This document shows positions 1 through 5,731 of a DNA stretch of 15,999 bases, in pieces (within the stretch, counting starts at the first letter, position 1; the number at the start of each line of letters is the position of its first letter). The translations under genes were made by a program, and so were the position numbers. The stretch is from an uncultured Bacillota bacterium (GTDB lineage Bacteria; Bacillota; Clostridia; Peptostreptococcales; Anaerovoracaceae), in contig CAMNNG010000017.1 of the NCBI GenBank assembly GCA_946545145.1, positions 1 to 15,999 of the forward strand. The letters are read 5' to 3'. The notes under the pieces are model-generated. The model ran no database searches. It had not been told where the DNA came from and was given only the letters and a program-made list of their open reading frames with translations.

Positions 1-30
1 ACAGGCTTGTTGATCACAGGCTTACTGATC
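1..30. repeat. Two tandem copies of a 15-nt unit at the window edge
   Basis: Positions 1-15 and 16-30 are the same 15-mer (ACAGGCTTGTTGATC and ACAGGCTTACTGATC) with two differences. The array may continue to the left, outside the window. It lies beyond the terminator of the transporter operon. Because the unit length is a multiple of three, it could be part of a coding repeat, but no start codon with a ribosome binding site is visible here. Confidence 0.45.
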
Positions 31-37
31 ATGACAT

Positions 38-70
38 TACAAAAAAGACGGATCCTGAAGGGTCCGTCTT
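38..70 (-). terminator. Rho-independent terminator ending the transporter / small-protein operon
   Basis: An 11-bp stem (arms 45-55 and 60-70, one G-T position, 4-nt loop) is followed on the minus strand by a run of six T (46-41). It lies 33 nt beyond the stop codon of the small cysteine-motif gene, which is the normal place for an operon end. On the plus strand the stem is followed only by a weaker T-rich stretch, so minus is the main direction. Confidence 0.88.
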
Positions 71-102
71 CTGATTTCTTTTGCTTTTTTGATTTAAGGC
101 AG

Positions 103-447
103 CTATGCCAGTATCTCGTCCTTCATTCCAAGGAGGGCTTTTCCTGCCTGGCATGCCGGGCACAGACACGTGTCTTCGCCTGCAGCGGCGGCTTCTTCGT
201 ACGCCTTGATCATTCCGTCTACCTGATCGCCGAAGAACTGCTTTCCCATATCGGACTTGAAGAACGCCAGCGAATCATTGATGTCCTGTACGTCGTTTTC
301 CAGTTCAGCTACCAGAGCCTTTGCCGCTTCGGCCTCAGCGTCTGTTCCTGCAGCTTCAAGATACTTTTCTCCTGCAGCCTTGAGTCCTGCGCAGCAGCTC
401 GGTGCCGCGATTGCTTCTTTTACCTTTTCGATTATCTGTTCTTTCAT
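103..447 (-). CDS. Small acidic protein with Cys-Cys and CxCxxC motifs, function unknown
   Basis: The 114-residue product is soluble, acidic and alanine/glutamate-rich. It has no signal peptide or membrane segment and is probably mostly helical. Cysteines sit in two places: a Cys-Cys pair at residues 18-19 (APSCC) and a CxCxxC cluster at 94-99 (CLCPAC). Five cysteines in a small cytosolic protein suggest metal binding or thiol chemistry, but that is inference. From memory, similar short clostridial proteins are sometimes labelled 'Hsp90-like' in databases; nothing here resembles the Hsp90 ATPase fold, so I do not adopt that name. The start is supported by GGAAGG about 8 nt upstream. The gene follows the ABC transporter ATPase by 52 nt with no terminator between, so it is probably the last gene of that transcript. 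Confidence 0.75.
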   Translation of the reverse strand: MKEQIIEKVKEAIAAPSCCAGLKAAGEKYLEAAGTDAEAEAAKALVAELENDVQDINDSLAFFKSDMGKQFFGDQVDGMIKAYEEAAAAGEDTCLCPACQAGKALLGMKDEILA

Positions 448-499
448 TTTGTCCCTTCCTTTCTAAAGTCGCTATAATCAGGCCGTTTATATGACCGCA

Positions 500-1267
500 T
501 CATGCCCTCAGCATCGACTGGAGGAAGCTCTGCAGTCTCTCGCTCTTCGGGTTTTCGAAGAGTTCCTTCGGCTCTCCCTGCTCGACGATCCTTCCCGCGT
601 CCATGAATACGACGCGGTCAGCGACCTCTTTAGCAAAGCCCATCTCGTGAGTTACTATGATCATCGTCCTCTTTTCGGCAGCAAGCTGCTGCATTACGTT
701 CAGGACTTCTCCGGTTATCTCCGGGTCGAGGGCCGATGTCGGCTCGTCGAAGAGCATTATCATCGGGTCCATCGCGAGACCTCTTGCGATGGCAGCTCTC
801 TGCTTCTGTCCGCCGGAAAGATGTCCCGGATAGTTGTCGGCCTTGGCTTCGAGTCCGACCAGCTTCAGGAGCTCCTTTCCTCGCTTTTCAGCCTCATCCT
901 TAGGGATGCCCTTGACTTTGATCGGAGCATATGTGATGTTTCCGAGCGTCGTCATGTGCGGGAACAGGTTGAAGTGCTGGAACACCATTCCCGTCTCACT
1001 GCATATCTTCGAGAGCTGCTTTTCGGGCAGGTACTTTGCCTTGCCGTCAGCTCCGGTCTCTACGAACGTCTCTCCGTTCAGTGTGATCTTTCCGGAAGTT
1101 ATCCTCGTCAGGCAGTTGATGCTGCGAAGAAGCGTAGATTTTCCGGATCCTGACGGTCCTATTATCGCGACCGTCTCGCCTTCGCTTACGGAAAAATCGA
1201 CACCGTTAAGTGCGCGGATGTTCGAAAATTCCTTTACGATCTTTTCCATCTTCAGTATTTCTGCCAT
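500..1267 (-). CDS. Polar amino acid ABC transporter, ATP-binding subunit (GlnQ/HisP family)
   Basis: The 255-residue cytosolic ATPase drives uptake of a polar amino acid with the permease and lipoprotein encoded upstream. All ABC motifs are intact: Walker A GPSGSGKST at 37-45, Q-loop Gln97, signature LSGGQ at 150-154, Walker B MLFDEPT at 171-177 and the switch histidine His207. The length is normal for the family. The start at 1267 (MAEIL) is preferred over an in-frame ATG 21 nt upstream, because AGGAG within the last permease codons lies about 7 nt before it and the two genes are then separated by a single base. That arrangement suggests translational coupling. Family assignment is secure; the substrate cannot be read from this subunit. 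Confidence 0.95.
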   Translation of the reverse strand: MAEILKMEKIVKEFSNIRALNGVDFSVSEGETVAIIGPSGSGKSTLLRSINCLTRITSGKITLNGETFVETGADGKAKYLPEKQLSKICSETGMVFQHFNLFPHMTTLGNITYAPIKVKGIPKDEAEKRGKELLKLVGLEAKADNYPGHLSGGQKQRAAIARGLAMDPMIMLFDEPTSALDPEITGEVLNVMQQLAAEKRTMIIVTHEMGFAKEVADRVVFMDAGRIVEQGEPKELFENPKSERLQSFLQSMLRA

Positions 1268-1268
1268 A

Positions 1269-1928
1269 TCAACTCTCCTGCTCGTCATATTTGGAAAAAT
1301 TCTTTTCCATGCGATTTATCCAAAGTGTCAGAACGAACGTTATGATCAGGTATATGACGGCCGCAACAAGGTACGGAGCCAGGCTGACCTCACGGTTCTG
1401 GATCTCACGCGTCTTCTTCATTATGTCCGCTACGCTCAGTACGGATACGAGGGCCGTATCCTTGACGAGAACTATGATCTCATTTCCGACCGGCGGAAGG
1501 ACTACCCTCATCATCTGCGGAAGGATGACGCCGAACATCGTCTGCGCCTTTGAAAGGCCGAGCGACGATGCCGCCTCATACTGTCCGCGGTCTATACTGT
1601 TGATGCCGCCTCTGTATATCTCCGCGAAGTAAGCTGCGTAGTTCAGAACGAATGCGAGCGCAGCCGCTGGGAATGCGGGTATCTGTATGCCCCACAGTAT
1701 CGGGAATGCAAAGTATACGAAATACATCTGCAGCAGCAGCGGTGTTCCTCTGAACACGAAAACGTACAGATTGCAGAACCACTTTATCGGTTTGATCCTG
1801 CTGTTCTCGCCAAGCGCGAACGGCATACCGAGCGGCAGGCTGAATATGAGGGTCACAGCCATCAGCTCGATAGCGACCACTGTTCCCTTCAGCAGTACGG
1901 GTATGGATTGTAGAATTATCTCCAGCAT
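1269..1928 (-). CDS. Polar amino acid ABC transporter, permease subunit (HisM/GlnP family)
   Basis: The 219-residue integral membrane protein has hydrophobic segments near residues 13-38, 52-78, 84-103 and 185-205, typical of the small His/Glu/Gln permeases that work as dimers. The cytoplasmic EAA loop that docks on the ATPase is clear at 118-137 (EAASSLG...ILPQ). AGAGG about 8 nt upstream supports the ATG at 1928. It lies 104 nt downstream of the binding-protein gene, with a hairpin in the gap, and one base upstream of the ATPase gene. There is a single permease gene, so the complex is probably a homodimeric channel. Confidence 0.94.
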   Translation of the reverse strand: MLEIILQSIPVLLKGTVVAIELMAVTLIFSLPLGMPFALGENSRIKPIKWFCNLYVFVFRGTPLLLQMYFVYFAFPILWGIQIPAFPAAALAFVLNYAAYFAEIYRGGINSIDRGQYEAASSLGLSKAQTMFGVILPQMMRVVLPPVGNEIIVLVKDTALVSVLSVADIMKKTREIQNREVSLAPYLVAAVIYLIITFVLTLWINRMEKNFSKYDEQES

Positions 1929-1960
1929 TTTCAGTCCTCTTTCCGGTCCTAATCAGCAAG

Positions 1961-1992
1961 CAGGTCCGGGCCCATTACAGACCCGGAACCTG
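1961..1992 (-). other. Intercistronic hairpin between binding-protein and permease genes
   Basis: In the minus-strand RNA, CAGGTTCCGGG (1992-1982) pairs with CCCGGACCTG (1970-1961), giving ten base pairs with one bulged U. No T-run follows, so it is not an intrinsic terminator. Similar structures after periplasmic-binding-protein genes in other bacteria protect the upstream message from 3' exonucleases and so raise the binding protein over the membrane subunits. The same role here is inference. Confidence 0.6.
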
Positions 1993-2032
1993 TATGTTTC
2001 TTAGTATTCGTTTTTATATCTTACGGCCGGCT

Positions 2033-2887
2033 TTACTCAGCTTCGTAGTCCTGAAGGATAACGAGGTCTTTGCCGAACCATTTCTCACTGATCTTTGCAG
2101 CGGATCCGTCATCGATGCACTCCTGAAGAGCAGCGTTGACTTTGTCAGCTACGTCAGAATCTTCTTTTCTGAATCCGATGACATAGAAGTCGTCGCCGAA
2201 GTCATAGTCACACTGGATCAGTTTGTTGTCCATCTTCGTGTTCTTGTAGTTTCCAAGAACCTGGTCGATAACGATGCAGTCGAGTCTGCCTGCTTCCATA
2301 TCGAGGATGGCGTCATCGTAGGACTTGTAATCCTTTACGTTGTCAGCGAAGGAATCCCAGTCCTCGTTTGCCTGCATCATCTCGAGGGCCGAAGACTCAG
2401 CCTGAGTTCCGATCGTGTAGTTTGCAAGGTCTTTTGCTTCCTTGACTACGACGTCCTTGCTCTCTGTCATGACGACGATCTTGTTGTTGAAGTACTCCTT
2501 CGAGAGCGACAGTTTTTCAGCTCTTTCAGGTGTTGCCGACATTCCGTTCCAGATGCAGTCGATGTTCTTTGCCTTGAGCTCCATTTCCTTGGCATCCCAG
2601 TCGATCGGCTTGAACTCTACTTCTACTCCGAGTTTTTCGCCTACAGCGTTTGCGAGGTCGATGTCGAATCCTACGAGCTTATCGTTCTCATCTCTGAATC
2701 CCATCGGGGCGAATGTGTCATCAAGACCTACGACCAGTTTGCCGTTGCCTTCGATATATGCCCAGCCGCCTTCGCCGCCTGCCGAACCTTCGCTTGCAGC
2801 TTCTTCACTGCCTCCGCAGCCTGTTACTGCGAACATTGTCGCCAGCATCATCATAGCAGCGAGTACGATCGCTAATTTCTTCTTCAT
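2033..2887 (-). CDS. Amino acid ABC transporter substrate-binding lipoprotein (SBP family 3)
   Basis: The 284-residue lipoprotein captures the amino acid outside the membrane and delivers it to the permease. A lipoprotein signal peptide is plain: MKKK, a hydrophobic stretch, then the lipobox AVTGC with the lipidated cysteine at residue 24, followed by a Gly/Ser/Glu-rich linker to about residue 40. The mature part has the family-3 pattern, with LVVGLDDTFAPMGF at 51-64 and GFDIDLA at 73-79. I chose the start at 2887 because it gives a canonical signal peptide and has AAGGAG 10 nt upstream. A longer in-frame start at 2956 would put charged residues before the signal and would begin at the predicted transcription start. 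It is the first gene of the transporter operon. The acidic, aspartate-rich pocket region leaves the substrate open (a polar amino acid or cystine are the usual choices). Confidence 0.94.
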   Translation of the reverse strand: MKKKLAIVLAAMMMLATMFAVTGCGGSEEAASEGSAGGEGGWAYIEGNGKLVVGLDDTFAPMGFRDENDKLVGFDIDLANAVGEKLGVEVEFKPIDWDAKEMELKAKNIDCIWNGMSATPERAEKLSLSKEYFNNKIVVMTESKDVVVKEAKDLANYTIGTQAESSALEMMQANEDWDSFADNVKDYKSYDDAILDMEAGRLDCIVIDQVLGNYKNTKMDNKLIQCDYDFGDDFYVIGFRKEDSDVADKVNAALQECIDDGSAAKISEKWFGKDLVILQDYEAE

Positions 2888-2962
2888 TTTTGCAGCACTC
2901 CTTCCGCTTCCTTTTTCAATGTAACGCTTTAATGTGTTAAACCAATATAACAGCACGAGTAT

Positions 2963-2990
2963 ATTATCATAAAGAGGTCCACTATGTCAA
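2963..2990 (-). promoter_or_regulatory. Sigma-A promoter of the amino acid transporter operon
   Basis: A perfect -35 box TTGACA (2990-2985) is separated by 16 nt from GATAAT (2968-2963), five of six matches to the -10 consensus. The predicted start is near 2956, leaving a 5' leader of about 68 nt before the lipoprotein ATG. An inverted repeat TTTAA-4 nt-TTAAA lies in that leader (2928-2941) and could be an operator. Confidence 0.75.
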
Positions 2991-3020
2991 CGAGCATGCT
3001 CCAAGGTACTGTTTTACGGC

Positions 3021-3164
3021 TTACCATAAGATGGTTTCATGAACGCGTTCAATTATTTTCATCATGCTTTGACACCTTGAAATTTCAATAAGTTCTTGAA
3101 ATCCTGTATTCTCTTGTATATAATGCACGCAAGTGATCCGTGCCACAGGAATTGTTTCGCTCAT
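3021..3164 (-). CDS. Small ORF (47 aa) with perfect Shine-Dalgarno, unknown function
   Basis: A 47-residue ORF begins at 3164 and is preceded by AAGGAGGT ending 4 nt before the ATG, one of the strongest ribosome binding sites in the window. The peptide (starting MSETIPVARITC, ending ERVHETILW) has two cysteines, mixed charge and no obvious membrane segment. Its codons (ATA, ACA, TTA, CAA) are more AT-rich than those of the neighbours. It sits alone between the terminator of the aromatic operon and the promoter of the transporter operon. I see no convincing promoter for it: TTATCC/GATATT at 17-nt spacing is weak. A plus-strand promoter lies inside it (see the separate entry). It may be a real small protein, a decayed gene or a regulatory leader. 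I do not recognise it. Confidence 0.42.
   Translation of the reverse strand: MSETIPVARITCVHYIQENTGFQELIEISRCQSMMKIIERVHETILW
3096..3124 (+). promoter_or_regulatory. Consensus sigma-A promoter on the plus strand, antisense to the small ORF
   Basis: TTGAAA (3096-3101), a 17-nt spacer and a perfect TATAAT (3119-3124) lie on the plus strand inside the 47-aa minus-strand ORF. Five of six and six of six matches with ideal spacing make it one of the three best promoters in the window. The predicted start is near 3131. No plus-strand protein gene follows. Confidence 0.55.
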
Positions 3165-3196
3165 ATGTACCTCCTTAACACGCTAAACCGGATCAC
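3133..3196 (-). promoter_or_regulatory. Long-range stem enclosing the small ORF's ribosome binding site
   Basis: A perfect 8-bp inverted repeat, GTGATCCG (minus strand 3196-3189) and CGGATCAC (3140-3133), flanks the Shine-Dalgarno and start codon of the 47-aa ORF. Inside it, GTTT-A-GC and GC-G-AAAC can extend the pairing. Folding would enclose the translation start, a layout found in riboregulators and RNA thermometers. Because the repeat is symmetric it also folds in the plus-strand RNA. Function is inference. Confidence 0.4.
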
Positions 3197-3235
3197 GAAT
3201 ATCTTCTAAGATATGACGTTGGATAAGAAAGAAAG

Positions 3236-3266
3236 CAGCACCTCCCGGCCTGGCCGGGAGATGCTG
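3236..3266 (-). terminator. Terminator of the aromatic operon, probably bidirectional
   Basis: A 15-bp stem closes arms 3236-3250 and 3252-3266, beginning 19 nt after the aroE-aroK stop codon. In the minus-strand RNA the single irregular position is a U-G wobble, so the stem is continuous there; in the plus-strand RNA it is a C-A mismatch. The minus side is followed by TTTCTTTCTT, while the plus side has a cleaner run of six T, so it can end transcripts arriving from both directions. Confidence 0.82.
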
Positions 3267-3284
3267 TTTTTTGAATTCTGCTTA

Positions 3285-4526
3285 CTATTTATACTTTTTC
3301 ACTATCCTGCGGACAGCCGGCATGAACGATTCGCCTTCGTTGTAGACCGTCTCGTCAGCGGCCGCTTTGTAGAGAGGGAACCTCTCGTTCATCATCTTCT
3401 TCAGGTCCGCACCCTTCGACAGTGGGCGCCCCTTTGTCGAAAGCTTCGAAACGTCGCGCCGTATATGGAAGACTCTGCCGTTCATCCTGAGGGCGAGCAC
3501 ATTTTCTTTTCTCTTGACGCTGCCGCCTCCTGTCGCGATGACGAGCGAATGCTCCTTCGAGACTTCGGCTATGACCTCCTGCTCGATATCACGGAAGGCC
3601 TCTTCACCGTCTTCCTTTATGATATCGCCCGGATTCCTGCCGGTCTTCTTTTTGATCCACCTGTCGGTGTCGACGAACTGCCTTCCGAGCTTCTTGGCCG
3701 TTATCCTTGCGATGGACGACTTTCCCGATCCCGGCATCCCCACGAGGACGATGTTTTCCGTATCGCGTGTGAGGCCTTCAAGTATTTCTTCCGTCATATC
3801 CGAGTAGTCCCCGCCTCTGAAATATCCTGCCGCATCCGTCGCCTGGCGGACGAGCATCGCAAGTCCTCCTGTCGCTTTGATCCCCTTTTCAAGAGCGCTC
3901 ATTACGAGCCTGCTCCTCAGCGGATTGTATATGAGGTCTATGACGCCGCAGAGCTCAGGGAAATCCGATACATCTGCCAGCATGCCGTCCGTGTTCGGGT
4001 ACATTCCGACTGGAGAGGCGTTGATGATCACCTGCGTGTCGGCCGGAAGATCGTCGTAGGTCGCAAACCCTTCGCCTGCGCTTCTCGAAGCTATCCTTAC
4101 GCTTTTCGCGCCTTCGCTCTCCGCAAGGACGGCTGCCATGCCGCCTGCGCCGCCCGTACCTCCGAGCACCAGGACGTTCTTTCCCTGAAAGTCTATCCCG
4201 GCTCTTTCCGCAGCATACTTCAGGCCGGAGTAGTCCGTGTTGGTTCCTACCAGCTTACCGTCCCTTTTGTACACAGTGTTGACCGCGCCGACCCGCTTGG
4301 CCGTCTCGCTTATTTCATCGAGATACTCCATCACGGCTTTCTTGTACGGTATCGTCACATTGATGCCGTCAAAGTCAGCCTCTTTCATGAAGGCAGCCAG
4401 ATCATCCGGCGCGACCTCCCAGAGGTCGTAGCCGTATCCGAGCTTTTCATGGATCAGTTTCGAATAACTGTGTCCGAGTTTTTCTCCTATGAGTCCGTAT
4501 CTGTTTTTCGTTTGTTTTTCAACCAT
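3285..4526 (-). CDS. aroE-aroK: Fused shikimate dehydrogenase - shikimate kinase (AroE-AroK)
   Basis: One 413-residue protein carries two consecutive chorismate-pathway enzymes. Residues about 8-250 are shikimate dehydrogenase (3-dehydroshikimate + NADPH to shikimate): GHSYSKLIH with substrate serines 20 and 22, NVTIPYK with catalytic Lys62, GTNTD with Asp98, the nucleotide loop GGTGGAGG at 122-129 and NASPVGM. Residues about 257-413 are shikimate kinase (shikimate + ATP to shikimate 3-phosphate): P-loop GMPGSGKSS at 263-271, DTD at 286-288, FRDIE with Arg312, GGG at 333-335, lid GRPLS, and ERFPLY with Arg382. All key residues of both halves are present and the reading frame is open throughout, so the fusion looks functional. 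The start at 4526 fits the family N-terminus. Its ribosome binding site is weak (AGG close to the ATG), with 32 nt after pheA. It is the last gene of the operon. Confidence 0.95.
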   Translation of the reverse strand: MVEKQTKNRYGLIGEKLGHSYSKLIHEKLGYGYDLWEVAPDDLAAFMKEADFDGINVTIPYKKAVMEYLDEISETAKRVGAVNTVYKRDGKLVGTNTDYSGLKYAAERAGIDFQGKNVLVLGGTGGAGGMAAVLAESEGAKSVRIASRSAGEGFATYDDLPADTQVIINASPVGMYPNTDGMLADVSDFPELCGVIDLIYNPLRSRLVMSALEKGIKATGGLAMLVRQATDAAGYFRGGDYSDMTEEILEGLTRDTENIVLVGMPGSGKSSIARITAKKLGRQFVDTDRWIKKKTGRNPGDIIKEDGEEAFRDIEQEVIAEVSKEHSLVIATGGGSVKRKENVLALRMNGRVFHIRRDVSKLSTKGRPLSKGADLKKMMNERFPLYKAAADETVYNEGESFMPAVRRIVKKYK

Positions 4527-4558
4527 ATCGCCTAATACCGATCCTATATCCTGCTGCC

Positions 4559-5731
4559 TTAGACCTCCTGATACGCGCCGAGGAAGACGAAGAAGTCGAG
4601 CTCCGAAGCCAGCTCCGCCAGAACGCGCCTGACCTTCGGGTCTCTGATCGTCGCATCGAGGTCGAAGTAGAATGTGAATTCGAAGTCGCTTCCCGGGAAC
4701 GGACGTGACTCGAGTTTGCAGATGTTGATGCCGAGCGTCGAGAGCTTGCCGATGGTGTGATAGAGGCTCATCGGTTTGTGTGATATGCGAAGCATCAGCG
4801 ATATCTTCGTGTCTCCCGGATATATCTGCAGGTCTTTCGAGATGCAGATGAAGCGAGTGAAGTTTGTATTGTTCGCCTGAATGTCCTGAGCGATGACATC
4901 GAGGCCGTAAAGCGAAGCGCATTCCTCCGAGGAGATCGCCGCGACGTCGCTCCTTTCGCTATGGGCAACATCTCTTGCCGCAGCCGCGGTGTTGCTCGCC
5001 GCCGTGACCTTCACTCCTTCGAGGCCCGACAGGAAGCGGCTGCACTGGCCGATCGCCTGCTCGTGCGAGAATATCTCCTTTATGTCTTCGAGCTTCGTTC
5101 CCGGCTTCGCAAGAAGCTTCTGGTTCACGAGGTGCTTCGTGCTCCTTGCGATGTGGAACTCGTGCTCGCGCATCATGTCGTATACTTCTCCGATCGAACC
5201 GTTGTTGCTGTTCTCGATCGGAAGGACGCCGTATCTGCACATCCCGCTCTCAACAGCTGCGAATACGCTCTCGAACGTGCTGAAATACATCAGCTGCGCT
5301 CCCGGCATCATCTTGAGGGCAGCTGCCTCCGAATGCGCGCCGGGTATTCCCTGCACGGCTACGACAGCCGTCTCGGGGAAGAGCTCCGGTGTGTCCTGCA
5401 TAGCTCTTTCTATCGGCTCAAGGAAGCTGCCCGTCTGCGGCATCAGGCTGTACTGGTAAGCCTTGCTCGTGTCGAGGATGGTATTGTAGATGATCCTCGT
5501 ATATCTCGCGTACTCCTCGCCTGAATTCTCAGCGACCGTCTTCAATACCTCGCGCTCTCTCAGGCCGTCATGCACGGCCGCTCCCTTTTCCATCTTGTAT
5601 TCGGCCACCATGCCCGAAAGGTCGAACCTGTCGACCAGAAGAGCTGTCAGCTTCTCGTCCGTTTCATCTATCTTCTTTCTTATTTCCTTTATATCCGTTA
5701 TCTTCTCCATTTTGCTTACTCTGCCTTTCAT
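4559..5731 (-). CDS. pheA: Bifunctional chorismate mutase / prephenate dehydratase
   Basis: The 390-residue P-protein converts chorismate to prephenate and then to phenylpyruvate, committing to phenylalanine. The domain order is chorismate mutase (about 9-95, IRKKIDETDEKL at the start), prephenate dehydratase (about 122-300) and a C-terminal ACT domain (about 308-386) that binds phenylalanine for feedback. Dehydratase motifs are PIENSNNGSI at 171-180, HEQAIGQC at 223-230 and the catalytic TRF at 292-294. The ACT motif ESRP is at 341-344. The start at 5731 overlaps the aroC stop as ATGA, which suggests coupling. An alternative ATG at 5710 (MEKITD) would shorten the product by 7 residues, and I cannot exclude it. 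Confidence 0.95.
   Translation of the reverse strand: MKGRVSKMEKITDIKEIRKKIDETDEKLTALLVDRFDLSGMVAEYKMEKGAAVHDGLREREVLKTVAENSGEEYARYTRIIYNTILDTSKAYQYSLMPQTGSFLEPIERAMQDTPELFPETAVVAVQGIPGAHSEAAALKMMPGAQLMYFSTFESVFAAVESGMCRYGVLPIENSNNGSIGEVYDMMREHEFHIARSTKHLVNQKLLAKPGTKLEDIKEIFSHEQAIGQCSRFLSGLEGVKVTAASNTAAAARDVAHSERSDVAAISSEECASLYGLDVIAQDIQANNTNFTRFICISKDLQIYPGDTKISLMLRISHKPMSLYHTIGKLSTLGINICKLESRPFPGSDFEFTFYFDLDATIRDPKVRRVLAELASELDFFVFLGAYQEV

Larger units (their letters stand above)
3131..3272 (+). ncRNA. Predicted antisense / small RNA (about 140 nt)
   Basis: The region starts just after the plus-strand promoter and ends in a GC-rich hairpin (3236-3266) followed by six T (3267-3272), so it reads as a complete small-RNA transcription unit. 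It would be antisense to the start codon, Shine-Dalgarno and leader of the 47-aa ORF and to the 3' end of the aromatic operon transcript. It contains two internal inverted repeats: the 8-bp pair at 3133-3140/3189-3196 and ATATCTT-CT-AAGATAT at 3199-3214. No plus-strand ORF with a ribosome binding site is seen inside. The call is from promoter and terminator placement only. Confidence 0.4.

Noticed and set aside
2888..2956. Upstream in-frame start for the substrate-binding lipoprotein
   Set aside because: It would add 23 residues before the signal peptide and begin at the predicted transcription start. The ATG at 2887 has a good ribosome binding site and gives a canonical lipoprotein signal.
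4527..4922. N-terminal extension of AroE-AroK
   Set aside because: The extra open frame overlaps pheA in another frame, is arginine/histidine-rich and matches no part of shikimate dehydrogenase. The family N-terminus begins at 4526.
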